From Halorussus caseinilyticus (GTDB lineage: Archaea; Halobacteriota; Halobacteria; Halobacteriales; Haladaptataceae), in contig NZ_CP119809.1 in assembly GCF_029338395.1 (NCBI RefSeq), positions 1,798,001-1,862,000 of the forward strand: DNA of 64,000 nt. Direction: 5' to 3'. The position numbers and the translations under genes were made by a program. Each line of letters begins with the position of its first letter. Within the stretch, counting starts at the first letter, position 1. Under the pieces are notes generated by a model that saw only the letters and a list, made by a program, of their open reading frames with translations, ran no database searches and had not been told where the DNA came from. Of the stretch, positions 54,067 through 62,911 are shown piece by piece.

Positions 54067-55296
54067 TCAGACACCGAGGTCCGCGATTCTGGAGTCCCGG
54101 TTCAGGACCTTCTTGACGATTTCCGGTTCTTCGAGCAGTCGATGCTTGGTGTGGACCCCGCGGCCCCGACCCCGACCCTTCGTCTCGGAGTTGATGACGT
54201 TGAGGAAGTCCTGTTCCTGTAGAATCTCTTGCACCCGGCGCTCGGACAGCGAGTCCATGTCGAGTTTGCGCGCGATAGACTGATACTGCCGGTAAATCTG
54301 TTGGGTGGGGAACTGGTCGCGGGGCTTGTTCTCCGTCAGGACAGTCAGCGCAAGCAGAATCGCTTTCGCCTGCGTCGGCGCGCCCTCGATGAGTTCGGCG
54401 AATCGGTCGGCCTCCGTCTTCTCCTTGGCGGCGTAGACGTGTTCCTCGGTGACTTCCTCGTCCTCTTCCTTGGTGGCGATTCGACCGGCGTTCCGGAGAA
54501 TGTCGATAGCTTTGCGCGCGTCACCGTGTTCTTGGGCGGCGAGCGCGGCCGTGAGCGGAATCGCGTCGTCCGACAGCACGCCGTCGCGGAACGCGTCGGC
54601 GCGGTTCTGAAGGATGTCCACCAGTTGGTGGGCGTCGTACGGCGGGAAGACGAGTTCGTCGTGGGCGAAACTCGACTTGACTCGCTCGTTGAGTTCGTCG
54701 GGGAAGTCTATCTTGTTCGAGATACCGATGATGCCGATAGTCGAGTCGGTGACGCGGCGGTTCTCGCCCGCCCGCGAGAGTTTTCGGAGAACTTCGTCAT
54801 CTTCGAGCATGTCGATTTCGTCGAGGATAACGATAGCCACGTCGCTACAGGCGTCGATAATCTGCCAGAGGCGGTCGTAGTAGTCGCCGGTGCCGAGTCC
54901 TCGCTGAGGAACCGAGATACCGGTCTCGTTCGGTTCGTTGAGTTCCCTGCCGACCGTCTTGATGACGGAGGCTTCCGTCGTCTGTTCCCCGCAGTCGATG
55001 AACGCCGTTTCCACGTCCACGTCCTCGTGGCGGGCCTCGTTCTCGACGCGCTTGGAGACGCTTCGGGAGATGAGCGATTTACCGGTCCCGGTCTTTCCGA
55101 AGATGAAGAGGTGGGTTGGTTCTTGCCCGAAGATAGCAGGGTTGAGGGCTTCGGCGACCTTCTGCATGTGTTCGTCGCGCCCGACGATGCGGTTCGGGCC
55201 GGGGAGGTGAGAGATGCGGAGGAGGTCCTCGTCGGCGAATATCGGTTCGTCGTACCGGAAGAGCGGGTCGCGGTCTACGTCGTCGTCGGTAGCCAT
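54067..55296 (-). CDS. orc1: Orc1/Cdc6 replication initiator
   Basis: 409 residues from the ATG at 55296 (ATDDDVDRDPLFRYDEPIFAD). AAA+ domain: Walker A GKTGTGKS (67-74), Walker B IVILDEIDML and sensor regions; the C-terminal winged-helix (GVHTKHRLLEEPEIVKKVL) contacts ORB sites. It is the initiator next to a canonical haloarchaeal oriC1 layout: gene, ORB cluster, AT-rich element, more ORBs. ORB a lies only 49 bases from its start, so it may repress its own gene. A longer upstream frame is rejected. Confidence 0.96.
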   Translation of the reverse strand: MATDDDVDRDPLFRYDEPIFADEDLLRISHLPGPNRIVGRDEHMQKVAEALNPAIFGQEPTHLFIFGKTGTGKSLISRSVSKRVENEARHEDVDVETAFIDCGEQTTEASVIKTVGRELNEPNETGISVPQRGLGTGDYYDRLWQIIDACSDVAIVILDEIDMLEDDEVLRKLSRAGENRRVTDSTIGIIGISNKIDFPDELNERVKSSFAHDELVFPPYDAHQLVDILQNRADAFRDGVLSDDAIPLTAALAAQEHGDARKAIDILRNAGRIATKEEDEEVTEEHVYAAKEKTEADRFAELIEGAPTQAKAILLALTVLTENKPRDQFPTQQIYRQYQSIARKLDMDSLSERRVQEILQEQDFLNVINSETKGRGRGRGVHTKHRLLEEPEIVKKVLNRDSRIADLGV

Positions 55297-55344
55297 CTGA
55301 TGGGAATGCCTTCGCACTTCAGCACATAAATGGAGGGGGTATCG

Positions 55345-55501
55345 TCGCGGATGTATCTCTCCACCGAACGACGAACTAGAAGGGTTTGGAACCAGTTCGC
55401 AGGAACCGACCCTTCGGAGTACCCTCGCGGATGTTCCGTCGGGCGAGACCGGACGAGGTGACGGGAAACTGATTGTGACAGACACCTACCTCGCGGATGT
55501 A
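55345..55501 (+). promoter_or_regulatory. ORB-like sites, left cluster (three)
   Basis: Three copies in the same orientation: TCGCGGATGTA at 55345-55355, TCGCGGATGT at 55425-55434 and TCGCGGATGTA at 55491-55501; the last is preceded by ACACCTACC. They are the presumed Orc1 binding sites on the orc1-proximal side. Confidence 0.7.
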
Positions 55502-55740
55502 AGTCGAAGGAAGGGTGGGTAGGGGAGGCGGGGAGAAGAAGGCGAGGGGAGAGGAGGATGGAGTAGGGGAGAGGAGAATGGAGTAGGGGAGAGGAGGATG
55601 GGGTGGAGAAGAGAAAAAGGCAGAAACCAGAAAGAAGCGGGAAACAAACGGGAGTCGAGAACACGGACGAGAATCACGGACCAGACCACGGACAAGAAAG
55701 TGAACGAAGGACAGCGAAGACGAAAAGACGAGAGAATGAG
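55501..55740. repeat. Purine-rich origin tract with 20-bp tandem repeats
   Basis: About 240 bases in which the plus strand is almost only A and G. Three 20-base units, GGGGAGAGGAGGATGGAGTA and near copies, run from 55546 to 55605. Such a strand can form triplex or G-quadruplex DNA and lies between the ORB cluster and the AT-rich DUE. Confidence 0.6.
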
Positions 55741-55872
55741 ATAGCGATAATAGACAATTAGTATCGCATACAATTTACAACATACCATAAAACGATACAT
55801 AAAACGGTATTTCATATAAATAAATTATAGTATACAAATACGCACTTATTATCCTTATTATATAATTATATG
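55741..55872. other. AT-rich DNA-unwinding element
   Basis: About 130 bases, mostly A and T, with direct repeats (ATAAAACGATAC followed by ATAAAACGGTAT near 55783-55812) and a run such as CATATAAATAAATTATAGTA. It separates the two ORB groups and is the likely site of strand opening. Confidence 0.7.
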
Positions 55873-55927
55873 AGGGAATGAGAAAGCAAAGAGAAAAGAA
55901 AAAGAGGGAGAGAGTCACACACCTACG

Positions 55928-56154
55928 TCGCGTCTGTAACGGCGTGTGTATCTAGTAGTTCGACACACACCACTATCGCGGATGTAAATACGGTGTTTTA
56001 GGGCGCTTCAGAACCCAAAAGTCAAATATTGGGTTATCAATGTTCTTCTATTTAGTAATCCGTAAATACATCCGCGACAGTGGTGTCAGGGTCCGACGAA
56101 GCCAGCGACTCACGGTACCCCTCTCTCACCACTTACATACGCGACGGTGGTGTC
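55928..56154. promoter_or_regulatory. ORB-like sites, right cluster (four)
   Basis: Variant TCGCGTCTGTA at 55928-55938 (plus); TCGCGGATGTA at 55976-55986 (plus); TACATCCGCGA at 56067-56077 (minus copy); TACATACGCGA at 56144-56154 (minus copy). All share the ACACCAC context on one side. The middle pair is an inverted pair about a small inverted repeat, AACCCAA and TTGGGTT (56012-56018 and 56029-56035). Confidence 0.7.
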
Positions 56155-56258
56155 TCCCCCCACGAGACGAGTCGAACGTCTCTCCCGACGCCGGAGTCCG
56201 AGCGAGACACGCCGCCTGCGGCAGAAAGATTTTGACCACACGTCCCCAACTGAAAACC

Positions 56259-57212
56259 GTGAGTCTCTATCGTAGCGTCCGGGCAATCGCCGACGCGTCG
56301 GGTGATGGACCCATCGACTGGGAAGCGGTCGCCGAGGCCGCGAAAGCAGTGACGCCTCCCGGTTCGCTCGCGTTGTCCGAGGACGAGCAGAAAGGCTACG
56401 CGGCCGACGTGCGGGACGCTCGCGCTCGCGTGCAAGAGGTTTCCGGCGCGGAGTTCGACGTACCCAACGTCGTAGAAGTGCAGAACCGCCACCACTGGAT
56501 AGACGCCAACATCGACACCTTCCGGCGGGTGATGAAACCCGTCGAGGAACACGGTCCGGAAGTGATGCCGGGCGTTGCCCGCACCATCAACACCGGAACG
56601 ATGTCGCTGATGCTCTCGGTGCTGGGCAAGAACGTCCTCGGGCAGTACGACCCCCTCTTGCTGGCCGAGGGCGACGAACACGCCCTCTACTTCGTCCGAC
56701 CGAACATCGACCGCATCGCCCGCGAACTCGACGTGGACTACGACCGGTTCCGGCGCTGGATTGCGTTCCACGAGGTGACACACGCCGCGGAGTTCGGCGC
56801 GGCACCGTGGCTCTCGGACCACCTCGAAACCCGGATGGAGTCGGGAATCGACGCGCTGGCGAAGGGGCAACTCGACCGGGAGGCGTTCCGTGAACTCGAC
56901 GCCGCGATGACTGCGGTGGAGGGCTACGCCGAACTCCTGATGGACGGCGCGTTCGACGACGAGTACGCCGACCTCCGTGAGAAGATGGAGGCCCGCAGGC
57001 AGGGCGGCGACCCCCTCTCCCGACTCGTCCGCCGGATGCTCGGTCTCGGCCTGAAGCGCAGGCAGTACGAGCGCGGAAAGGCGTTCTTCGAGGCGGTGGC
57101 CGCCCGGCGAGGCATCGAGGGCGCGAGCGTGGTGTGGGACCGACCGGAGAATCTGCCGACCGACGCGGAACTGGACGACCCCGAGCGATGGCTGGCGCGG
57201 GTCAGTCCGTAG
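56259..57212 (+). CDS. DUF2342-type zinc metalloprotease
   Basis: 317 residues from the GTG at 56259. The zincin helix HEVTHAAEF (HExxH) and a downstream acid are present, with the MPGVARTINTGTMSLMLSVLGKNVLGQYDP block typical of the family annotated as zinc-dependent peptidase or F420-associated protein in actinobacteria and haloarchaea. Soluble. It lies directly across the origin from orc1, whose ORB g is 105 bases upstream. The longer frame from 56040 covers origin DNA and is rejected. Confidence 0.85.
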   Translation: MSLYRSVRAIADASGDGPIDWEAVAEAAKAVTPPGSLALSEDEQKGYAADVRDARARVQEVSGAEFDVPNVVEVQNRHHWIDANIDTFRRVMKPVEEHGPEVMPGVARTINTGTMSLMLSVLGKNVLGQYDPLLLAEGDEHALYFVRPNIDRIARELDVDYDRFRRWIAFHEVTHAAEFGAAPWLSDHLETRMESGIDALAKGQLDREAFRELDAAMTAVEGYAELLMDGAFDDEYADLREKMEARRQGGDPLSRLVRRMLGLGLKRRQYERGKAFFEAVAARRGIEGASVVWDRPENLPTDAELDDPERWLARVSP

Positions 57213-57370
57213 TCGACGACTCCTTTTCCCACGTTCTTCCGGTCTTTTCCCTCACGTTCTTCGGATTCCTTCCTCACATTCCTCTAGCCCCTTCGCTCTC
57301 CCCGTTTTACATGCTCAATCAAAAAGATAAAAATTAACCAAGTTCGTCACGAACTCATGAAATCACGACT

Positions 57371-58114
57371 ATGAACGATGGTGGCGTAATCGTCGTCGGT
57401 GCGTCGGCAGGTATCGGGCGGGAACTGGCGAAGGTCTTCGCGCGGAACGGCCACGAAGTCGGTCTCACCGCTCGACGGCGGGAAAAACTCGTAGAACTCG
57501 CGGACGAGTTGCCGACGGCGGGCTACGTCAAAGAGATGGACATCGCCGAAACCGACGAGGCGAGGGGTCGGCTTCGAGAACTCGCCGAAGAGATGGGCGG
57601 GGTGGAGACTATCGTGGTGAACGCGGGGGTGTTCTTCACGAACGAGTCGCTGGAGTGGGAAACCAAGAAGACGACCATCGACGTGAACGTCGCCGGATTC
57701 ACCGCGATAGCGGACGCCGCGTTCGACTACTTCGTCTCGCGGGGCGGCGGAACGCTCGTCGGTCTCTCCTCGGTCGGCGCGCTTCACGGCGGCCGTGTCG
57801 CCCCGACGTACAACGCTTCGAAGGCATTCGTCTCGAATTACCTATCAGGACTAAGACAGAAGACGAGCGCCGAGGGACTTCCGGTGACGGTGACGGACAT
57901 CAAACCGGGGTTCGTGGACACCGAATCGGCGAACGTCGAAGGCGCGTTCTGGGTCGCACCGCCCGAAGTCGCCGCCGAGCAGATTTTCGACGCGATTCAG
58001 GCCGACCGGAACCACGCCTACGTCACGCGACGGTGGCGACTCGTCGGGTGGTTGCTGAAGGCGCTTCCGGAGTCGGTCCACCATCTGCTGAACCGGTACA
58101 CGTCGGTAGATTGA
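57371..58114 (+). CDS. Short-chain dehydrogenase/reductase
   Basis: 247 residues. Rossmann glycine motif VVGASAGIGREL (GxxxGIG), NAG in VVNAGVF, the catalytic Ser (LSSVGA), Tyr and Lys of YNASK, and the PGFVDT loop are present. It is a classical SDR of unknown substrate. The last third (RRWRLVGWLLKALP) contains a hydrophobic stretch which may touch a membrane. The upstream AT-rich AAAGATAAAAATTAACC is its probable promoter. Confidence 0.92.
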   Translation: MNDGGVIVVGASAGIGRELAKVFARNGHEVGLTARRREKLVELADELPTAGYVKEMDIAETDEARGRLRELAEEMGGVETIVVNAGVFFTNESLEWETKKTTIDVNVAGFTAIADAAFDYFVSRGGGTLVGLSSVGALHGGRVAPTYNASKAFVSNYLSGLRQKTSAEGLPVTVTDIKPGFVDTESANVEGAFWVAPPEVAAEQIFDAIQADRNHAYVTRRWRLVGWLLKALPESVHHLLNRYTSVD

Positions 58115-58134
58115 CTTCCCTTCTCTCCAGACCC

Positions 58135-58338
58135 TCACCTCGAAATCCGGACCAGATACGCCAACAGCGCCGCACCGACGGCGAGTCCGGCGACGACTGC
58201 GGCCCCGACTTCGAGGAGCGACCCGCCGCTCGAAACCACGATAAGCCCGGCCGACACGCCGACGAGAACGACGATAGAGGCCTTTAGCTGTCGTCTCCCG
58301 CTTCGGTGTGGGTCGTCGTCAGAAGGTGGTCCGACCAT
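58135..58338 (-). CDS. Small two-TM protein
   Basis: 67 residues: a charged N-terminus (RSGRRQLKAS), then VVLVGVSAGLIVVSSGG and LEVGAAVVAGLAVGAALLAYL. It ends close to the SDR stop on the opposite strand. Family not recognised. Confidence 0.6.
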   Translation of the reverse strand: MVGPPSDDDPHRSGRRQLKASIVVLVGVSAGLIVVSSGGSLLEVGAAVVAGLAVGAALLAYLVRISR

Positions 58339-58340
58339 GG

Positions 58341-58733
58341 TTACACTTCGTGCGGTGCACTAACGTGCATCTGGGCGAACTGCCAGTCGCTCTCGGTCCG
58401 GTCGGGACCGTTCCCTACTCGTTCGAGGACGCCGCTCCACCGGGTGTCGAACGACCGACGGTCGCCGTCGGTCGGCGTCCACGCCAGTTCCACTTCGTCG
58501 GTGAACCACGCGACCGACTCGCGGTCGGTCGTCCGGAGTCGGCGACTCTCGACGCCCCAGTCGTCGGTCGTCCGAGTCTGGTCGCGGAGGCCCTCGGCGA
58601 CCGCCTCGTAGCCGGAGAGACGTTCGCTCACGCCGAACTTTACCACGTCGTCGCGCTCGGCGAAGTAGGGCGCGAGGGGGTCGCCGCGACGGAGCGCCTC
58701 GTAGTAATCCGCTACGGTCTCGGTCGGGTTCAT
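58341..58733 (-). CDS. SnoaL/NTF2-like protein
   Basis: 130 residues from the ATG at 58733. NTF2-like alpha+beta barrel pattern: TVADYYEALRRGDPLAPYFAERDDVVKFGVSE, then SVAWFTDEVELAW and a strand-rich C-terminal half ending in HVSAPHEV. SnoaL_3-type domains are either enzymes on small substrates or stress-protein modules. It ends 2 bases from the two-TM gene, in one transcript. A long frame running to 59960 covers other genes and repeats and is rejected. Confidence 0.8.
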   Translation of the reverse strand: MNPTETVADYYEALRRGDPLAPYFAERDDVVKFGVSERLSGYEAVAEGLRDQTRTTDDWGVESRRLRTTDRESVAWFTDEVELAWTPTDGDRRSFDTRWSGVLERVGNGPDRTESDWQFAQMHVSAPHEV

Positions 58734-58918
58734 GAAAAGTCGGTGTCGGCGGATTCGCTTAAGCCTACTCGTCTGCCACTGGACAGGTTCGTCCGCTACC
58801 GGACACGTACGTCCGACGCGGGAACGCCGGTCGTCGTCGCTCTGCCACTGTCGGGCCGATTGTCCCATCATCGGCGGGCCGATTGTCCCATCATCGGCGG
58901 GCCGGTCGTCCGGCTCGC

Positions 58919-59470
58919 CTACTGGAACGCTCGGCCAACGTCGTCGTCGTCGATGAGGTCGTCTAACTCCTCGTTCAGGAGGTCCTCGGCTTCCTCGAAT
59001 CGTTCGGAGAGTTCGTCGGCGGGGTCGGGCCGGTCGTACCGGTCGAAGTCGATGGGACCGAACGCCGGACTGTCCAGCGCGTCCATCATGTCGTCGAAGA
59101 AGTCGTTCGGGGTGGTCGGCGCGTCGGCGTGGGCCTTCACGACTTCTTCGAGGTGTCGGGCCTTTTCCTCGGCGTCGTCCTCGCTCTCGGGCGGGTTCTG
59201 AACCGCGAACCGACCTTCGGTCTCCTGCTGGGGGAGGAACGACCCGATTTCGTCGTCCAGACTCCGCGCGACTCGCGTGCCCACGCCCCGGACCTCGTAG
59301 GGGTTCTTCGCGTAGGTCTTCAGGAGGTAGACGCCCCCGCGCGGATGCCCGAGATAGAGGTCCTCGCCGACGCCGCCAGCGCGCTTGCCACCGACTGCAC
59401 GCCAGTCGTCGGGGTCCACGTCTTTCTCGACCACGTCCTCGACGATGTCCTTCCACTCGCGTATCCGCAT
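58919..59470 (-). CDS. Hypothetical haloarchaeal protein
   Basis: 183 residues from the ATG at 59470 (MRIREWKDIVEDVVE). The first half has a strand-rich block (VGGKRAGGVGEDLYLGHPRGGVYLLKTYAKNPYEV), the second is acidic and helical (PADELSERFEEAEDLLNEELDDL). No cysteine and no membrane segment. Unrecognised family, but codon bias and length support it. It starts upstream of the SnoaL gene with a 185-base gap. Confidence 0.7.
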   Translation of the reverse strand: MRIREWKDIVEDVVEKDVDPDDWRAVGGKRAGGVGEDLYLGHPRGGVYLLKTYAKNPYEVRGVGTRVARSLDDEIGSFLPQQETEGRFAVQNPPESEDDAEEKARHLEEVVKAHADAPTTPNDFFDDMMDALDSPAFGPIDFDRYDRPDPADELSERFEEAEDLLNEELDDLIDDDDVGRAFQ

Positions 59471-59640
59471 GCTTACGTGTCTCATGCGACTGAAAGCGAA
59501 TTAACGTATCGGTCTCGGCGCTATCTGGTGTCTGTCTCTTCGAGAACCGTACCATCGGCATCACCGTGACGAAGGTCCAGAAATCCCTCGGCCGTTCGCT
59601 ACACACTGCAACCGCTCCCGTCAGAATTGCCACGATGGAG

Positions 59641-59762
59641 GCCCAGAAAGCCCCCGCCCGCTCGCGGTCGCTGAGCGACATATCCGTCGCTCGCTTCGCT
59701 CGCTCGGATAGTGGTCGCTCAGACGACCACGGGCCTGCGGCCCGCGAGCGGGCGGCCCCTTT
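59641..59762. repeat. Inverted-arm intergenic element, family 2 (copy B)
   Basis: In the 524-base gap 59486-60009. The left end (59641-59672) and the right end GCGAGCGGGCGGCCCCTTT (59744-59762) are shared with the copy at 19141-19264, but the middle has different hairpins: TATCCG...CGGATA, GTGGTCG-CTCAGA-CGACCAC (59711-59730) and GGGCC-TGC-GGCCC. Arms pair, contents differ, which is what conserved structure with changing sequence looks like. Confidence 0.7.
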
Positions 59763-59779
59763 CGTCCACCCAAACTGCC

Positions 59780-59903
59780 GGTTGGTCGGTCGAGCGCGTC
59801 CTGCTGGTTGGTCGGTCGAGCGCGTCCTGCTGGTTGGTCGGTCGAGCGCGTCCTGCTGGTTGGTCGGTCGAGCGCGTCCTGCCGGTTGGTCGGCCCGGCG
59901 CGC
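59780..59903. repeat. 26-bp tandem repeat, four copies plus remnant
   Basis: Unit starts GGTTGGTCGGTCGAGCGCGT and ends CCTGCT; copies at 59780, 59806, 59832 and 59858 (the fourth ends CCTGCC), followed by a diverged partial copy. The copies are identical over their full length, a sign of recent expansion. It is next to the family-2 element, as a weaker version is at 19270-19320. Confidence 0.85.
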
Positions 59904-59931
59904 GGCAGGCGCAGACGCGCCTGCCGCGCGC
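59898..59931. other. 15-bp perfect hairpin, loop AGAC
   Basis: GCGCGCGGCAGGCGC (59898-59912), loop AGAC, then the exact complement (59917-59931). It ends 79 bases before the stop of ychF, on the downstream side of that minus-strand gene, and sits after the 26-bp repeat. Likely a strong transcript-end structure. Confidence 0.6.
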
Positions 59932-60009
59932 GAAAGCAACTTCCACCTTTCTCTAAACAAGAAAAATACGTCTTAGAGACAGCAATACATTCCCTCCTAC
60001 CGAACGCTC

Positions 60010-61203
60010 TCAGTTCGTGGACACGATGTCGATAACGTCTCGACTGTCGAGTACCGTGTCCGCGCCGACCTGTCGGTTGCTACGGCAGTCGATGCCGTGG
60101 AGGAAGCCCTCGCCGAGGTCCGAGTGGATGTGGTGGGCGAAGTCCTCGGCCGTCGCGCCCTCGGGCAGGAGGAAGCAGTCGGGCAGGACCTCGCCGTTCT
60201 CGTTGCCCAGACCGTTCGCGCCGCCGGGGAAGACGGGGACGAGACCCAACTCCTCGAACAGCGCCTTCTCCAGCGCGCTCTGGACGCCCGTGCCGTCGAA
60301 GTCGGTGACGAACGACTCGATGGCTTCCAGACCCTCGCGCTGGTCGCCGGACACGTCGCCGACGATTTCGAAGTCGCCGTCGCCCGGCCGGTACTCCACG
60401 GCCCCCTGTTCGTCGGCCTGCTTGAGGGCCTTCTCCGCGTGGGCGCTGACCGGCACGACGGTCAGATGCTCGTACTCGGGGTCGCTGGTGATTTCCTCGT
60501 AGTTCGCCTGCGCTTCGGGCGTGTCCATCTTGTTCGCGGCGACGACCATCGGCTTGGTCGTCTTGCGAATCTCGCGGGCCAGTTGCTCGCGGTCCTGTTC
60601 GTCCCACTCGGCGGGGTCCAGCGACAGGCCGAGCGACAGGATTTCGCGCTTGATTTCGTCCTTGTTGGTCCGGAACGCGCTCATCTGCTCGGCGAGTTCG
60701 ACTTCGATGTCGTCGTCGTTACCGTCGTATCCGCTCTCGTAGCGGTCGATGCCCTTCTCCAGCACTTCGAGGTACCACATGTCCAACTCGTCTTCGAGGA
60801 AGTCGATGTCCTCTCGGGGGTCGTGGCCCTCGGTGGGTTCGCCCTCGATGTCGGTCGTGCCCGAGAAGTCGACGACGTGGACCAGCACGTCGGCCTCGTT
60901 CAGGTCCGTGAGAAACTGGTTACCCAGTCCCGCGCCCTCGTGGGCACCGGGAATCAGGCCCGCCACGTCCACCAACTTCGTCGGGACGAACCGCGTCCCG
61001 TCGTCGCAGTAGCCGACGTTGGGCGTGCATCGCTCGTCGAACTCCGGGGCGGCGCACTCGACCCGGACGTAGGCCTCGCCCACGGCGGGGTCGATGGTCG
61101 TGAAGGGGTAGGCACCCTCGGGTACGTCGTTCATCGTCGCGGCGTTGAAGAACGTGGACTTGCCAACCGAGGGCTTGCCCACGAGACCGATTTTGTAACT
61201 CAT
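60010..61203 (-). CDS. ychF: YchF-type Obg-family ATPase/GTPase
   Basis: 397 residues. G1 GLVGKPSVGKST at the start; G2/G3 with DVAGLIPGAHEGAGLGN; G4 AANKMDTPEA; a coiled-coil-like insertion (LEDELDMWYLEVLEKGIDRYE); and a C-terminal TGS-like domain (CFLLPEGATAEDFAHHIHSDLGEGF). Members bind ATP rather than GTP in bacteria and associate with the ribosome and stress response. The archaeal NKMD motif is the standard NKxD, so nucleotide specificity is open. Confidence 0.95.
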   Translation of the reverse strand: MSYKIGLVGKPSVGKSTFFNAATMNDVPEGAYPFTTIDPAVGEAYVRVECAAPEFDERCTPNVGYCDDGTRFVPTKLVDVAGLIPGAHEGAGLGNQFLTDLNEADVLVHVVDFSGTTDIEGEPTEGHDPREDIDFLEDELDMWYLEVLEKGIDRYESGYDGNDDDIEVELAEQMSAFRTNKDEIKREILSLGLSLDPAEWDEQDREQLAREIRKTTKPMVVAANKMDTPEAQANYEEITSDPEYEHLTVVPVSAHAEKALKQADEQGAVEYRPGDGDFEIVGDVSGDQREGLEAIESFVTDFDGTGVQSALEKALFEELGLVPVFPGGANGLGNENGEVLPDCFLLPEGATAEDFAHHIHSDLGEGFLHGIDCRSNRQVGADTVLDSRDVIDIVSTN

Positions 61204-61401
61204 TGCTCCGAAGTGGCGGGTCGGCGTTAATAAGGCCTGCTACTGCCGGAATCGGGCGGTATTTGGTCTCACGGTACTCTGTGGCACGCACCCGTCTCCT
61301 CCGATACGCCAACGTCCCTCACGGCAGACGGCCTTTTTGTCGCCGGGCGTCGTGGGTTCGGTGATGATTCTCCGACCGTCGCCGACTCCAGAGACGCAAC
61401 G

Positions 61402-62829
61402 ATGGACGTGACCGGCCGCGCTTCCGACGCCGCGCGGTCGCTCGCGGGCCACGCCTCGTTTCTCGCGCAGTGGGTCGCCTACCGCGGCGCGAGCGCCCTC
61501 GAACCCCTCCGGGAGCGACTGCCGGGTCTCGGCCGCGACGAGACGCTGTGGGTCTTCGGCGCGCAGGGCGGCGCGACGTTCGCGGACAACGCGAAGTACC
61601 TCTACCTCCACGTCGCGGCCGAGCGTCCGGATATTCGACCGGTGTGGCTCTCGAAGAACGCCGAGGTCGTCACTCGCCTACAGGACGCGGGGTTCGAAGC
61701 CTACCACTGCTACTCGCTTCGGGGCCTCCTGCTGACGCTCCGGGCGGGCGTCGTCTTCCTGACGCAGGGCCACCGGGACCTCGCCATGCCCGCCACCGCG
61801 GGCGCGTTCACGGTCCTGCTCTGGCACGGCGTCCCCCTCAAGCACGTCTCGTGGGACGCCGGGTTTCGGGACCTCCCCGCTCCGGTCCGGCGCGCCCACG
61901 CGGACATGGCCGAAGAGTTCGACCTGCTCACGGTTCCCGGCGAGGGAGTCGCCGACACCTTCGCGTCGGGTCTCCGCATCGACCGCGAGCGAATGGCGGT
62001 CGTGGGCTACCCCCGAAACGACGCGCTCTTCGGCGCGGTTCCGGGCGAGGAAGTCGGTGCCGACGCCGCGGCGTTAGACCGAATCGGCGACCTCGCCGAC
62101 GACCAGTCGCTGGTCTTCTACCTGCCGACGTTCCGGGAGTGGACCGACGAGTCGGTCGCCGACCGACTCGACTTGGAGACGCTCGACGCCTTCCTCGCCG
62201 AGCGAGACGCCACGCTGGTTTTCAAAACCCACCCTCGGGACCACCTCGAACTCCCGGAAGGTCTCTCGCAGGTAGTTCAACTCCCCGAGTCCACCGACAT
62301 CTACCCGTTCCTCCGGCACGCCGACGCCCTCGTCACCGACTACTCGTCGGTCTACTTCGACTACCTCCTGCTCGACCGGCCGGTCGTGTTCTACCCCTAC
62401 GACTTCGAGGAGTACCGCGCCCGCCGGGGCTTTTACTTCGACTACGAGGAGGTCACGCCCGGCCCGGTCGCCCGAACCTTCGACCAGTTGCTCGCGGGTC
62501 TCGACCGGGCGCTCGACCCGGCGGCCGACCACGACGCCGACCGGCGCGCGGCGCTTCGGTCTCGACTCCTCGACGGCGACCCCGCCGTGTCGGGCGAGTC
62601 GGCGACTGCCTCCGCCCCGTACCGGAGCGCGACCGACCGCACCACGGACGACGCCACGAACTGCGCGACCGACGCCGACCGGTCGGCGTCGGTCGCGCGA
62701 CTCGTCGGGCGACGACTCACCGGCGTTCGGCCGAAATCGACGGACTCAGACCGATTACGTAGTCTATTGGGGTCTCTATCGTCTCGGTTGCGTTCGGCAA
62801 CAGTATTTATATTGAAAAAGAAACCTTGA
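61402..62829 (+). CDS. CDP-glycerol glycerophosphotransferase-like protein
   Basis: 475 residues. It shares the TagF/TagB-like core: [68 protein letters not shown]; and [28 protein letters not shown]. The N-terminus has a weak hydrophobic segment, and the last 85 residues are a low-complexity Thr/Ser/Asp/Arg tail. It would transfer glycerol-phosphate or polyol-phosphate to a surface polymer. A glycerophosphodiesterase and a nucleotidyltransferase follow. Its tail is AT-rich in the last 15 codons. Confidence 0.85.
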   Translation: MDVTGRASDAARSLAGHASFLAQWVAYRGASALEPLRERLPGLGRDETLWVFGAQGGATFADNAKYLYLHVAAERPDIRPVWLSKNAEVVTRLQDAGFEAYHCYSLRGLLLTLRAGVVFLTQGHRDLAMPATAGAFTVLLWHGVPLKHVSWDAGFRDLPAPVRRAHADMAEEFDLLTVPGEGVADTFASGLRIDRERMAVVGYPRNDALFGAVPGEEVGADAAALDRIGDLADDQSLVFYLPTFREWTDESVADRLDLETLDAFLAERDATLVFKTHPRDHLELPEGLSQVVQLPESTDIYPFLRHADALVTDYSSVYFDYLLLDRPVVFYPYDFEEYRARRGFYFDYEEVTPGPVARTFDQLLAGLDRALDPAADHDADRRAALRSRLLDGDPAVSGESATASAPYRSATDRTTDDATNCATDADRSASVARLVGRRLTGVRPKSTDSDRLRSLLGSLSSRLRSATVFILKKKP

Positions 62830-62911
62830 AGTTCACTTCGTCTCAACCCTCGGTTAAGGGTGGCAGACGGCGCTCGCGCGGCCGCGCGGGAGCGCCACGA
62901 AAACTGACAAC

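Larger units (their letters stand above)
55297..56258. other. Replication origin region (oriC1-like)
   Basis: 962 bases without genes, between orc1 and a divergent zinc-protease gene. It has seven ORB-like repeats, a 240-base purine-rich strand with tandem repeats and a 130-base AT-rich stretch, the classical layout of an archaeal origin next to its Orc1 gene. No open frame there is convincing. Confidence 0.85.

Noticed and set aside
58341-59960. A 539-codon minus-strand frame spanning from the SnoaL-like gene to the tandem repeats
   Set aside because: Only the last 130 residues belong to a family; the rest runs over another gene in a different frame and over tandem repeats.
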